Shown here in pieces: positions 27,164 to 36,511 of a stretch of DNA of 64,000 bases. Every line of letters begins with the position of its first letter. Position 1 is the first letter of the stretch. The notes under the pieces were generated by a model. It did not search any database and was not told where the DNA came from. It was given only the letters and a program-made list of their open reading frames with translations. Source of the DNA: CAVZMO01 sp963776195 (lineage in GTDB: Bacteria; Nitrospirota; Thermodesulfovibrionia; Thermodesulfovibrionales; SM23-35); NCBI GenBank assembly GCA_963776195.1, contig CAVZMO010000036.1, positions 131,631 through 195,630 of the forward strand, given 5' to 3'. A program made the translations under genes and the position numbers.

Positions 27164-28207
27164 ATGAATAAAATTAAAATAATATCAAATGTAAAATTAA
27201 CAAATAGGTTACCTGAGAAAATAAATAATATTGATTATTTTCAAATAGATAAACGTGGCATTATTAAACGCCTTATGATGATATTTCGATTATTGTTGAA
27301 AATCAGGAAATATGATGTATTCTTGGTTTTTAATGCAGATGCCGATGAGATGCTGCTTGCATTTTTGAACAGATTCATGTGGCGTCATAAAACCACAGTC
27401 GTTTTTTACGATCTCAATTTGCATTTGCCACATAATTTTAAGGCGAAGATTTACTGCTTTATTAAAAGAGTTCTTTTAACTGGTGTGGATGGATTCTTCT
27501 GTATGCATAAGGATATGAGTTCTTATCAAAGATACTATAATGTGAGTGAAAATAAGTGCCATTATATTCCATTCAAAGCAAATAACTATCATATATTGTC
27601 AAGGTACCTGCCTAATGATGGTGACTATGTCCTGTCGTGCGGAGCAAGTTATAGAGATTTCGATACTCTGCTTAAGGCTATTACAGTCCTGAATTATCCC
27701 TGCAAAGTCGTTCTTCCTGCTAAAGACGCTGCAAAAATCCATAATACTTATTTGAATGAAGGAGATTTTCCCAAAAACGTGGAAATCGTAAGACATAACT
27801 ATGATTTTAATTCCTGGAATCAATATATTGCAGATTCCCGACTCGTTGTCATTCCTATCCAAAAAAAAGCATTGCAGTCGGCCGGTATAAGTGTTTATTT
27901 AGAGGCAATGGCGCTTGGAAAACCTGTAATAATTTCGGACAGGACATCCACTCGAGGTATTTTAACAAAAAATGAGGCGGAGATTGTTCCGGCTGAGGAT
28001 CCGGACAGTCTTGCTTTGGCTATTAAAAAGCTGTGGGAAGACAAAGATTATCGTGGACGTCTTGCTGAAAACGGCAAAAAATACGCCTTATCTTTAGGGG
28101 GAGAGGAGAGATTGGTAAAAGATATTCTCCAAAACATTTGTTTATTTTTCGACAAAAAAAGAAATAGGGACGCTGATTTAAGCAGAAATGCAGTGCTTAA
28201 GGTTTAA
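27164..28207 (+). CDS. Glycosyltransferase, family 4-like
   Basis: 347 residues, intact between broken neighbours. The C-terminal GT-B domain is recognised by VLSCGASYRDFDTLLKAI, VVIPIQKKALQSAGISVYLEAMALGKPVI and a late EDPDSLALAIKKLWED. The N-terminal half is diverged. The gene is more A+T-rich than the 9-20 kb core, which suggests later acquisition. Donor and acceptor cannot be inferred. Confidence 0.87.
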   Translation: MNKIKIISNVKLTNRLPEKINNIDYFQIDKRGIIKRLMMIFRLLLKIRKYDVFLVFNADADEMLLAFLNRFMWRHKTTVVFYDLNLHLPHNFKAKIYCFIKRVLLTGVDGFFCMHKDMSSYQRYYNVSENKCHYIPFKANNYHILSRYLPNDGDYVLSCGASYRDFDTLLKAITVLNYPCKVVLPAKDAAKIHNTYLNEGDFPKNVEIVRHNYDFNSWNQYIADSRLVVIPIQKKALQSAGISVYLEAMALGKPVIISDRTSTRGILTKNEAEIVPAEDPDSLALAIKKLWEDKDYRGRLAENGKKYALSLGGEERLVKDILQNICLFFDKKRNRDADLSRNAVLKV

Positions 28208-28215
28208 AGAAAACC

Positions 28216-29158
28216 ATGGAACAAGAAATTAGTTTTCTGAATGAGCATGGGGAAAAACTCTACGGGATCGTGCATCGTACCCGACGGAACTGCGTCTGAA
28301 GGGAGACGAATCGGGGTTAATCTGTTGAACCCTGGGATCAAATACCGTGTAGCTCCTAACCGCCTAAACGTGAAGTTGGCCCGAATGCTTTGCGCGAAAG
28401 GATATTATGTTCTTCGTTTTGACCCCGAAGGGATTGGTGATAGTGAAGGAGAGCTTACTTCCGAGACTCTATTAGTAATATCTGGGGAAGAATTCAGACG
28501 GGGATGTTCGTCTCAGACGTGAAATGCTCAAATAAACTGTTTATCGATACCTATGGGATTGATAAACTTTTTCTAATCGGGAACTGCGGGGGTGCGATTA
28601 CAGCACTTCTTTCATCTAAGGATTTTCCCAAGTCGGATGGATTGATACTCTTGGATCTTCCCGTTACTGTTAATGGTGAAGATAAGGGCTGTCTTATGCG
28701 GAAAATATTTATGCTGGCGGCGCTTATGCAAATAATGCATTTTGGGGATATCTCCAGAATTTGAGATCGATGGAATCGTGGTGGCGGTTATTAACACTGA
28801 AATCGGATTTCAGGGCAATGACGGCGGTGCTAAGTACTGGTTCATAAGAAAGGTTATGAAACGAGAAGCTAAGGATTGCGAGATTAAGCATCTTAACTAC
28901 AGAGCAGTAAATTTATTAAATTCATATCTGGCAAAGGACAAAAGGGTTTTATTCATCCTGGCGGGAAACGATGCAAATAGTTCCGTACTCCTCAACAAAT
29001 TCTTCCCAAAGTATCTAAAGGAATGTCCCCATAGCTCAGATCAAGTACGAGTCAGGATCATTGAACAGGCAAATCACATCTACGCATGGTATCCGTGGCG
29101 AGAGCAGCTCTTCAGTCTGATATGCGACTGGCTTGCAGAGGTTAATCAGAACAGTTGA
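28216..29158 (+). pseudogene. XrtA-system-associated alpha/beta hydrolase (type 1), broken by frameshifts
   Basis: Pieces: 28216 (MEQEISFLNEHGEKLYGIVH); then from about 28280 GVNLLNPGIKYRVAPNRLNV and VLRFDPEGIGDSEGEL; then from 28504 DKLFLIGNCGGAITALLSS; then from 28742 to the TGA near 29158 (RVLFILAGNDANSSVLL, RVRIIEQANHIYAW with the late His). The nucleophile elbow is GNCGGA, so Cys replaces Ser, as in the XrtA-associated type 1 hydrolases. At least three indels separate the pieces. Together with the type 2 gene at 25.2 kb it brackets two glycosyltransferases. Confidence 0.75.
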
Positions 29159-29178
29159 CACTCATATGATGCCTGGAT

Positions 29179-29754
29179 GTGAAAGAGAAAATAAGAATAT
29201 TGTTTATCATTGATGAGATTGTTCATTTAAATGCGGGTACCGAAAATCAGCTCGAAAAACTGATTAGCGGTCTTGATAAAATGCGATACGATGTTCACCT
29301 GTATTGTTTGATGCCTTCTGAGTGGATTATGAAACATCAATCACAGTTTAAGAATTGCAAAATATCAGTCATGAGATGCTGCAGATATAGAAGTCCTTTG
29401 ACATATCTCAGCATAGCAAAATTGATCATATTGATAAGAGAGCTAGATCCGGATATCGTCCATACATTTTTCGTAAACGGTAACTCACTTGGCGTCTTGG
29501 CGGCACATCTGGCCGGAGTGAAATGTATCATATCGAGCAGGCGGGATTTCGGGCAGTGGATAAATCCATTGCCCCTTTTTTTTACAAAAATCGCAAATAG
29601 ATTTGTTGCCGGTATTCATGCCAACTCTCAGAAGGTAAAGGAATTAACCGAAAGAGTAGAAAGGTTTAATAGTGATAAAATTGATGTGATCTATAACGGG
29701 ATCGATGTAACCGCCTTTAAAACAAAGATGGCCTCCGATGACAAAAGATATTAA
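29179..29754 (+). CDS. Glycosyltransferase family 4, N-terminal half (frameshifted)
   Basis: 191 residues from a GTG start. This is the N-terminal Rossmann domain of a GT-B enzyme: RILFIIDEIVHLNAGTENQL, PDIVHTFFVNGNSLGVLAAH, and VIYNGIDVTAF, the linker that normally leads into the second domain. The frame ends a few residues later, at 29754. The second domain continues from about 29745 in the next frame, so one base is gained or lost around AGATATTAAG. Confidence 0.85.
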   Translation: MKEKIRILFIIDEIVHLNAGTENQLEKLISGLDKMRYDVHLYCLMPSEWIMKHQSQFKNCKISVMRCCRYRSPLTYLSIAKLIILIRELDPDIVHTFFVNGNSLGVLAAHLAGVKCIISSRRDFGQWINPLPLFFTKIANRFVAGIHANSQKVKELTERVERFNSDKIDVIYNGIDVTAFKTKMASDDKRY

Positions 29755-30364
29755 GAAGGAGTTGGGTATATTATCTGAAAACAAAATAGTTGGAAGTGTA
29801 GCTAATCTCAGGCCCATGAAGCACCTGGATACACTTATAAGAGCCGCTGCATTAATAAGAGAGCGCAGAAAAGATATTATTTTTATCCTGGTGGGAGAAG
29901 GACCGTGCAGGAAAAATCTTGAAGCCCTGTCCTGGGAATTGAATATTAGTGACAGTGTTTATTTTATTGGCAGCCAGGACGATGTTATCCCGTATCTGCG
30001 TAGTTTCGATCTCGCAGTAAATTGTTCCGCTCAGGAAGGGATTTCCAATGCAATCATTGAATATATGTTAGCAGGAGTACCTTGCATTGTCTCTGCGAGC
30101 GGAGGAAACACAGAACTGATAGATCATGGAGTGAACGGTTTTACTTTTGCCCTGGACGACCATGAAACATTAGCTTCGTTAATTCTGGATATAATTGATG
30201 ACGAGAGAAAAAAGAAGGTATTCAAAGAGAGAAATAAAGAAAACATTGAAAAAAACATGACCATCAAAAGAATGATCGATAATTTTGATAAGTATTATTC
30301 ACGACTTGTGGGCAGGAACGGTACATTAAAAGCAATCACTCCAGAAATGACAATCATTAAGTAA
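29738..30364 (+). CDS. Glycosyltransferase family 4, C-terminal half (frameshifted)
   Basis: 208 residues holding the donor-binding domain: IVGSVANLRPMKHLDTLIRA, IILVGEG-type strand (IFILVGEGP), and the EX7E-like region SAQEGISNAIIEYMLAGVP. It overlaps the end of the preceding half by 17 bases. There is no independent ribosome-binding site of note, so it is best read as the second half of the gene starting at 29179, with about 395 residues when joined. Confidence 0.85.
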   Translation: MTKDIKKELGILSENKIVGSVANLRPMKHLDTLIRAAALIRERRKDIIFILVGEGPCRKNLEALSWELNISDSVYFIGSQDDVIPYLRSFDLAVNCSAQEGISNAIIEYMLAGVPCIVSASGGNTELIDHGVNGFTFALDDHETLASLILDIIDDERKKKVFKERNKENIEKNMTIKRMIDNFDKYYSRLVGRNGTLKAITPEMTIIK

Positions 30365-30442
30365 ACATGTTTTATCAAAAGAGGTTTCATAGAACCGGCT
30401 AGAGCCAAGTGGCCTGAAAACATACGCATGTGAAAAGTAAAG

Positions 30443-31561
30443 ATGAAGATACTGCATATAATCGACAGCGGAGGACTTTATGGAGCTGAAAGAATGCTCC
30501 TCAATTTGGTATATGAACAGGTCAAGCTTGGCATGGAATCAACGATCTGCAGTATTGGTGAACCTGGTATCAAGGAAAAATCACTTGAGACAGAGGCATT
30601 AAAGAGAGGCTTTAAAGTAAAAAAAGTAAGAATGCGGGCAGGCCCCAACTTTGTGGGTGCATGGGAAATACTCAGACTTGCTCATGAAGAACATTTTAAT
30701 CTTATGCATACTCATGGATACAAGGCGAATATCTTATTCGGCTTTATCCCCAAAATGGTCAGGAAGATTCCTCTGGTTTCGACCTTGCATGGATGGACAT
30801 GCGCAGGCAGGTTCACAAAGATGAACATTTATAAATGGTTTGACCTGAAAAGCCTGAAATACTTTGACTCGGTAGTAGTTGTGAACAAATCGATGCTTTC
30901 AATGCCGGGTCTAAGGAAACATTCAGGGATTATGTCGGTGATTAATAACGGCATATCTCCTGTCGGTTATGAGGCTGATAGTCAAAACTTCGCTGTTGAT
31001 AGTGAGGTCATTGATTTCTGCCGGGCTGGATTTATCGTAGGCGCTATCGGTAGGCTGTCACCTGAAAAAGGCTTCGATAATTTGATAGACGCTGTCTATC
31101 GATTAAAAACCGGCATTGGATTGAAATTGATAATTATAGGAGAAGGTCCGCTGAAAGAGAAACTTCAAATTAAAATCAATAAGATGGGCGTTTCAGACAG
31201 CGTATTTCTCACAGGATACCTGCCTGGTGCAAGAAAATATATGAAGTTTTTCGATGTGTTTGTTTTACCTTCCCTGACAGAGGGGCTGCCTATAACTCTT
31301 CTAGAAGCGATGTTGTCGAAAATACCCGTTATTGCCACAAAAGTCGGGGGCATCCCCGAGGTTTTGCAGAATGGAAAAGGCGGCGTGCTTGTTGAACCGG
31401 GAAAACCCGAAGCCCTTGCAGAAGCAATATTACAGATTCATAACAATCCGGAACTTTGCGAACAGTTTGTGAATCTTTCCTATAATGAAGTGAAGATGAA
31501 ATATTCGAGCAAGAATATGGCATTGGATTATGCTGACGTATATCGGAAGATAATTAAATAG
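30443..31561 (+). CDS. Glycosyltransferase, family 4
   Basis: 372 residues, intact. The GT-B N-terminal domain begins KILHIIDSGGLYGAERMLLN, and LMHTHGYKANILFGF and the linker VINNGISPVGY follow. The donor domain has GAIGRLSPEKGFDNLI, LIIIGEGPLKEKL, and the EX7E motif in PSLTEGLPITLLEAMLSKIPV. Soluble or peripheral at the inner membrane, it adds a sugar with retained anomeric configuration. It is the last glycosyltransferase before the large PIG-L repeat gene. Confidence 0.93.
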   Translation: MKILHIIDSGGLYGAERMLLNLVYEQVKLGMESTICSIGEPGIKEKSLETEALKRGFKVKKVRMRAGPNFVGAWEILRLAHEEHFNLMHTHGYKANILFGFIPKMVRKIPLVSTLHGWTCAGRFTKMNIYKWFDLKSLKYFDSVVVVNKSMLSMPGLRKHSGIMSVINNGISPVGYEADSQNFAVDSEVIDFCRAGFIVGAIGRLSPEKGFDNLIDAVYRLKTGIGLKLIIIGEGPLKEKLQIKINKMGVSDSVFLTGYLPGARKYMKFFDVFVLPSLTEGLPITLLEAMLSKIPVIATKVGGIPEVLQNGKGGVLVEPGKPEALAEAILQIHNNPELCEQFVNLSYNEVKMKYSSKNMALDYADVYRKIIK

Positions 31562-31628
31562 AGCCCTGCTTACAAAGTTTTTATTGCGTGAATTTATTCC
31601 AGCATCTTATAAAATCAATGGTTATGAG

Positions 31629-31649
31629 ACCCTGAAACAAGTTCAGGGT
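31629..31649. repeat. Palindromic element of the CCTGAA...TTCAGG type
   Basis: ACCCTGAA (31629-31636), loop ACAAG, TTCAGGGT (31642-31649) form a perfect 8-bp stem, flanked by GAG and GACAG. Similar palindromes of the form CCTGAA-ACAAG-TTCAGG are scattered in many bacterial genomes as intergenic repeats. No T-run follows. Only one copy was noticed in this window. Confidence 0.45.
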
Positions 31650-31789
31650 GACAGCATGGCCTATTTATAAAGAGAACTCTGCATAGAAGTTTTTGGAACT
31701 AAACGCTAAAAAGATAATACTCAGTTCGATGCCAGGACACAAGAATTCGTCATGATTTCTTTGAAAAAAATATTTTAGTGGAGGAAACG

Positions 31790-34734
31790 ATGAAAGCAAA
31801 ACGGCTCTTTCTTATGGGGTCAATTATTTTGACGGTGATTTTATTCTATGTCGGTTTATCGATTGCCAAAATACTTGTGATTTCTCCTCATCCGGATGAT
31901 GATGCTATTACTGCGGCGGGCATTACTTACCAGGCGATACAAAATCAGGAACCTGTAAAAATCATTTATATGACAAATGGTGATTTTTACAACGGTATTA
32001 GCACCGGATATATGAGGCAAGGTGAGGCTGTTAGTGCACAAAATTATCTGGGAATGATAGAAGATGACCTGATTTTCCTTGGTTATCCTGACGGATTTCT
32101 ACAAACGATTTATGATAACTGTGTAAATTCTACCTGTATATATACTACACCTCTTGGTCAGTCGACGACTTACGGAAATCGTGGATTAGGCCGAACCGAT
32201 TATCATTCTTACCGATTTGGTGCTCCCGCAAACTATAACAGGTACAATATACTTGTAGATCTTGAAGATATCATCTCTTCTTTTAAGCCTGATCAAATTT
32301 TTACGCTTTCTGAATTTGACATTCACCCAGACCACAGCACAACTTATGAATTGATAAGACTTGCGGTATTGTCCGTTATTAATAATGATCCAAGTTACAA
32401 TCCAGTCATACACGAGACCATCGTTCATTGGTATGATGACAATGTTTGGCCAAATCCGTTGGATCCGACAGCATATTTTGCTGAGATTCCAGACTTATTC
32501 TCCCGAACAGGTCTCAACTGGAATGATAGAGGCAGTTTTGAAGTCCCGGTAGCAATGCAATCGACTAATTATTCAATGAACCCAAAATATTTGGCAATAT
32601 CAGCCCATGCATCCCAGGGTGGTGCCGATGGATTTTTAGGACAATTTATTCATAGAGATGAAATTTTCTGGGCTGAAAACCTTACTACGAGTGGTCAGTA
32701 TAGGCTTACGGTTAACGTCAGTCCTTCAGGGGCTGGGTCGGTGTCAAGGAATCCGGATAAATCAACCTACCTTGAAGGGGAGCAGGTCATCCTGACGGCG
32801 ACAGCCAATACCGGATATGCCTTCAGCAACTGGAGCGGAGATGCAAGCGGCACGCAAAATCCTATTGTGATTATGATGAATGGAGACAAGACTGTTGAGG
32901 CCGATTTTACTGTTATTCCCGGTATACTTTCAGTCACGCCTTCGACGGGGTTGAGTGCATCAGGAGTGCGGGGAGGGCCGTTCAGTCCATCGAGTCAGAC
33001 GTATACCCTTCAGAATACAGGGGGCAGCGCAATCAACTGGAGCGCATCCAATACACAAAGCTGGGTAAGTTTGTCATCGACGGGCGGGAGTCTGTCGGCG
33101 GGAGCCAGTACAACGGTGGTGGTTTCGATAAATAGTGGCGCCAACAGTCTTAGTGCAGGTTCCTATAGTGATACGGTTAGTTTTACCAATACGACCAATG
33201 GTGCTGGAAACACCTCCCGATTAGTAACTCTCACGGTGCAGAGCAGTGTCTATGGCAATATAGCTTCTTTGGCAGCGGTAACTGCTTCTTCTGAAAACTC
33301 TTCAACCAATCAGCTTGCGATAAAGGCGGTAGATGGGGTTATCGATGGCTATCCCGGGGACTATACGAAGGAATGGGCAACGAGTGGTGGGAGGGCCGGA
33401 TCCTGGCTTCAGTTGAACTGGTCTGTTCCTTACACAGTAGACAGGGTGGTTCTATACGACAGGCCGAATCTTAACGATAACATCCTGAGTGCCACATTGA
33501 GTTTCAGTGATGGGTCTACCCTTGCGGTAGGTCCATTAAATAACGCAGGAGCGGGAACTGAGTACACCTTCTCTCCGAAGGTCATCACGAGTATGAGAAT
33601 GACGGCAAACACAGTGAGCGGGGGAACCCAGAACGTAGGGTTAGCTGAAATACAAGTCTATGGGACACCATCTACGAGTACACAGTATAGCCTAACGGTT
33701 AACGTCAGTCCTTCAGGCAGCGGGTCGGTATCAAAGAATCCGAATAAGTCGACCTATCTTGAAGGGGAGCAAGTTACCCTGACGGCGGCGGCCAATACAG
33801 GATATGCCTTCAGCAACTGGAGCGGAGATGCAAGCGGTACGCAAAATCCTATTGTCATTACGATGAATGGCAATAAGACGGTCGAGGCCGATTTTGCAGC
33901 TATTCCCGGTAGTCTTTCGGTCAGCCCTTCGACCGGGTTGAGTGCATCGGGAGCGCAGGGTGGGCCGTTCAGTCCATCGAGTCAGACGTATACCCTTCAG
34001 AATACAGGTGGCAGCGCAATCAACTGGAGTGCATCCAAGACACAGAGCTGGGTGAGTCTATCGTCAGGGGGTGGTAGCCTGACAGCAGGGGCCAGTACAA
34101 CGGTGACGGTCTCGATCAATAGTGGGGCCAACAGTCTTGGAGCAGGTTCGTATAATGATACGGTTAGTTTTACCAATACGACCAATGGTGCTGGAAACAC
34201 TTCCCGATCAGTAGCTCTCACGGTGCAGACGGTCATTCCCGGCACTCTTTCGGTCAGCCCTTCGACCGGATTGAGCGGATCAGGAGCGCAGGGTGGGCCG
34301 TTCAGTCCATCGAGCCAGACCTATACCCTTCAGAATACAGGCGGCAGCGCAGTCAACTGGAGCGCATCCAAGACACAGAGCTGGGTGAGTCTTTCATCAA
34401 CGGGCGGGAGTCTGTCGGCGGGAGCCAGTACAACGGTGGTGGTTTCGATCAATAGTGGCGCCAACAGTCTTAGTGCAGGTTCCTATAGTGATACGGTTAG
34501 TTTTACCAATACGACCAATGGTGCTGGAAACACCTCCCGATTAGTAGCTCTCACGGTGCAGAGCAGTGTCTATGGAAATATAGCTTCTTTGGCAGCGGTA
34601 ACTGCTTCTTCTGAAAACTCTTCAACCAATCAGCTTGCGATAAAGGCGGTAGATGGGGTTATCGATGGATATCCCGGGGACTACACGAAGGAATGGGCAA
34701 CAAGTGGTGGGAGGGCCGGATCCTGGCTTCAGTT
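31790..34734 (+). CDS. Secreted PIG-L (LmbE-type) deacetylase with repeat domains, N-terminal part (frameshifted at 34734)
   Basis: The start is the ATG at 31790 behind GTGGAGGAAACG. A signal or anchor helix (residues 5-26) leads straight into the PIG-L motif VISPHPDDDAITA, with the second metal motif DIHPDHSTTYEL near residue 185. PIG-L enzymes remove N-acetyl groups from sugars using zinc. From base 32696 the domains are: InlB-type repeat, BACON-like domain, F5/8C-like (discoidin) domain, InlB, BACON, BACON, and the start of a second F5/8C domain. A missing G after 34734 breaks the frame; the two other copies read TTGAACTGG where this one reads TTAACTGG. The repaired protein would be about 1506 residues ending at 36309. 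Fusion of this catalytic domain to such an array is unusual. Confidence 0.85.
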
Positions 34735-36306
34735 AACTGGTCTGTTTCTTACACAGTGGACAAGGTGATTCTATACGACAGGCCGAATCTTAACGATCAG
34801 ATCCTGAGCGCTACATTGAGTTTCAGCGATGGGTCTACCCTTACGGTGGGTCCGTTAAATAACGCAGGAGCGGGAACCGAGTACACCTTCTCTCCGAAGG
34901 TCATCACGAGTTTGCGAATGACAGTAAACACAGTGAGCGGCGGTACTCAAAACATAGGTTTGGCTGAAATACAAGTCTACGGTACACCGTCTACGAGTAC
35001 TCAGTATAGCCTAACGGTTAACGTCAGTCCTTCAGGGGCTGGGTCGGTATCGAAGAATCCGAATAAGTCAACCTACCTTGAAGGGGAGCAAGTCACCCTG
35101 ACGGCGACAGCCAATACAGGATATGCCTTCAGCAACTGGAGCGGAGACGCAAGCGGTACGCAAAATCCCGTTGTTATTACGATGAATGGCAATAAGACGG
35201 TCGAGGCCGATTTTGCAGTCATCCCCGGTACTCTTTCCGTCAGCCCTTCGACTGGGTTGAGCGCAGCAGGAGCACAGGGTGGGCCTTTCAGTCCATCGAG
35301 CCAGAGCTATACACTTCAGAATACGGGTGGTAGTGCAATCAACTGGAGCGCATCCAAGACACAGAGTTGGGTAAGTCTTTCGTCAACGGGTGGGAGTTTG
35401 GCGGCAGGTGCCAGTACAACGGTTACGGTTTCGATTAATAGTGGCGCCAACAGTCTTGGAGCAGGTTTCTATAATGATACGGTGACTTTTACCAACACGA
35501 CCAATGGTGCTGGAAACACCTCTCGATCGGTAGCTCTCACGGTGCAGACGGTCATTCCCGGTACACTTTCCGTCAGCCCTTCGACTGGGTTGAGCGCAGC
35601 AGGAGCACAGGGTGGGCCTTTCAGTCCATCGAGCCAGAGCTATACACTTCAGAATACAGGTGGTAGTGCAATCAACTGGAGCGCATCCAAGACACAGAGT
35701 TGGGTAAGTCTTTCGTCAACGGGTGGGAGTTTGGCGGCAGGAGCCAGTACAACGGTGGTGGTTTCGATCAATAGCGGCGCCAACGGTCTTGGAGCAGGTT
35801 CATATAGTGACACGGTTAGTTTTACCAACACGACGAATGGGAATGGAAACACCTCTCGTTCGGTAGCTCTTACGGTGCAGAGCAGTGTCTATGGCAATAT
35901 ATCTTCTTTGGCAGCAGTGACTGCTTCCTCCGAGACGCTGCAGTATGGACAGCTTGCGATAAAGGCGGTGGATGGGGTTATCGATGGATATCCCGGGGAC
36001 TACACGAAGGAATGGGCAACAAGTGGTGGGAGGGCCGGATCCTGGCTTCAGTTGAACTGGTCTGTTTCTTACACAGTGGACAAGGTGATTCTATACGACA
36101 GGCCGAATCTTAACGATCAGATCCTGAGCGCTACATTGAGTTTCAGCGATGGGTCTACCCTTACGGTGGGTCCGCTAAATAACGCAGGGGCAGCAACTGA
36201 GTACACCTTCTCTCCGAAGGTCATCACAAGTATGAGAATGACAGTAAACACGGTGAGCGGAGGAACCCAGAATATAGGATTGGCTGAAATACAAGTCTAC
36301 GGTTAT
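32696..36306 (+). repeat. Modular intragenic repeats of the PIG-L protein
   Basis: Three super-units are seen. The first is InlB-BACON-F5/8C, and the next two are InlB-BACON-BACON-F5/8C. DNA identity between copies is high over long stretches, for example around 33240-33420, 34560-34730 and 35880-36060, where only scattered differences occur. This points to recent duplication or gene conversion. The copies also serve as internal controls that locate the deletion at 34734. Confidence 0.85.
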
Positions 36307-36309
36307 TAG
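34735..36309 (+). CDS. PIG-L repeat protein, C-terminal part
   Basis: This is the reading frame after the one-base deletion at 34734. It contains the rest of the second F5/8C-like domain, a third InlB repeat (about 34998-35220), two BACON-like domains (about 35221-35880) and the third F5/8C-like domain (about 35881-36306), then TAG. The discoidin-like domains end in the family pattern IGLAEIQVYG. No PEP-CTERM tail or other anchor is present. A perfect 17-bp hairpin follows the stop. It is not a separate gene. Confidence 0.85.
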   Translation, partial: NWSVSYTVDKVILYDRPNLNDQILSATLSFSDGSTLTVGPLNNAGAGTEYTFSPKVITSLRMTVNTVSGGTQNIGLAEIQVYGTPSTSTQYSLTVNVSPSGAGSVSKNPNKSTYLEGEQVTLTATANTGYAFSNWSGDASGTQNPVVITMNGNKTVEADFAVIPGTLSVSPSTGLSAAGAQGGPFSPSSQSYTLQNTGGSAINWSASKTQSWVSLSSTGGSLAAGASTTVTVSINSGANSLGAGFYNDTVTFTNTTNGAGNTSRSVALTVQTVIPGTLSVSPSTGLSAAGAQGGPFSPSSQSYTLQNTGGSAINWSASKTQSWVSLSSTGGSLAAGASTTVVVSINSGANGLGAGSYSDTVSFTNTTNGNGNTSRSVALTVQSSVYGNISSLAAVTASSETLQYGQLAIKAVDGVIDGYPGDYTKEWATSGGRAGSWLQLNWSVSYTVDKVILYDRPNLNDQILSATLSFSDGSTLTVGPLNNAGAATEYTFSPKVITSMRMTVNTVSGGTQNIGLAEIQVYGY

Positions 36310-36312
36310 TTT

Positions 36313-36363
36313 CCGCAAGAAGTCCAGACTCTATATACTATGTCTGGACTTCTTGCGGGGTTT
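36313..36363 (+). terminator. Intrinsic terminator after the PIG-L repeat gene
   Basis: CCGCAAGAAGTCCAGAC (36313-36329) pairs perfectly over 17 bp with GTCTGGACTTCTTGCGG (36342-36358) around a 12-nt loop. GG and a short T-run (36361-36363) follow, 3 bases after the TAG stop. The stem is strong and the T-tract short. It ends the transcript of the repeat gene. Confidence 0.75.
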
Positions 36364-36511
36364 CCTTACCTCATAATGCGGTGAGAAGCCCATGCCAAGA
36401 ATGGTTGTGAGAGTGGATTAAGTGCGTTATTATAAGAAAGAATTATTGACTAATTTTAATACTGGAGGAAAAAACTGAACTCAATACTGAAACAGGCGAT
36501 GGAGACATATA

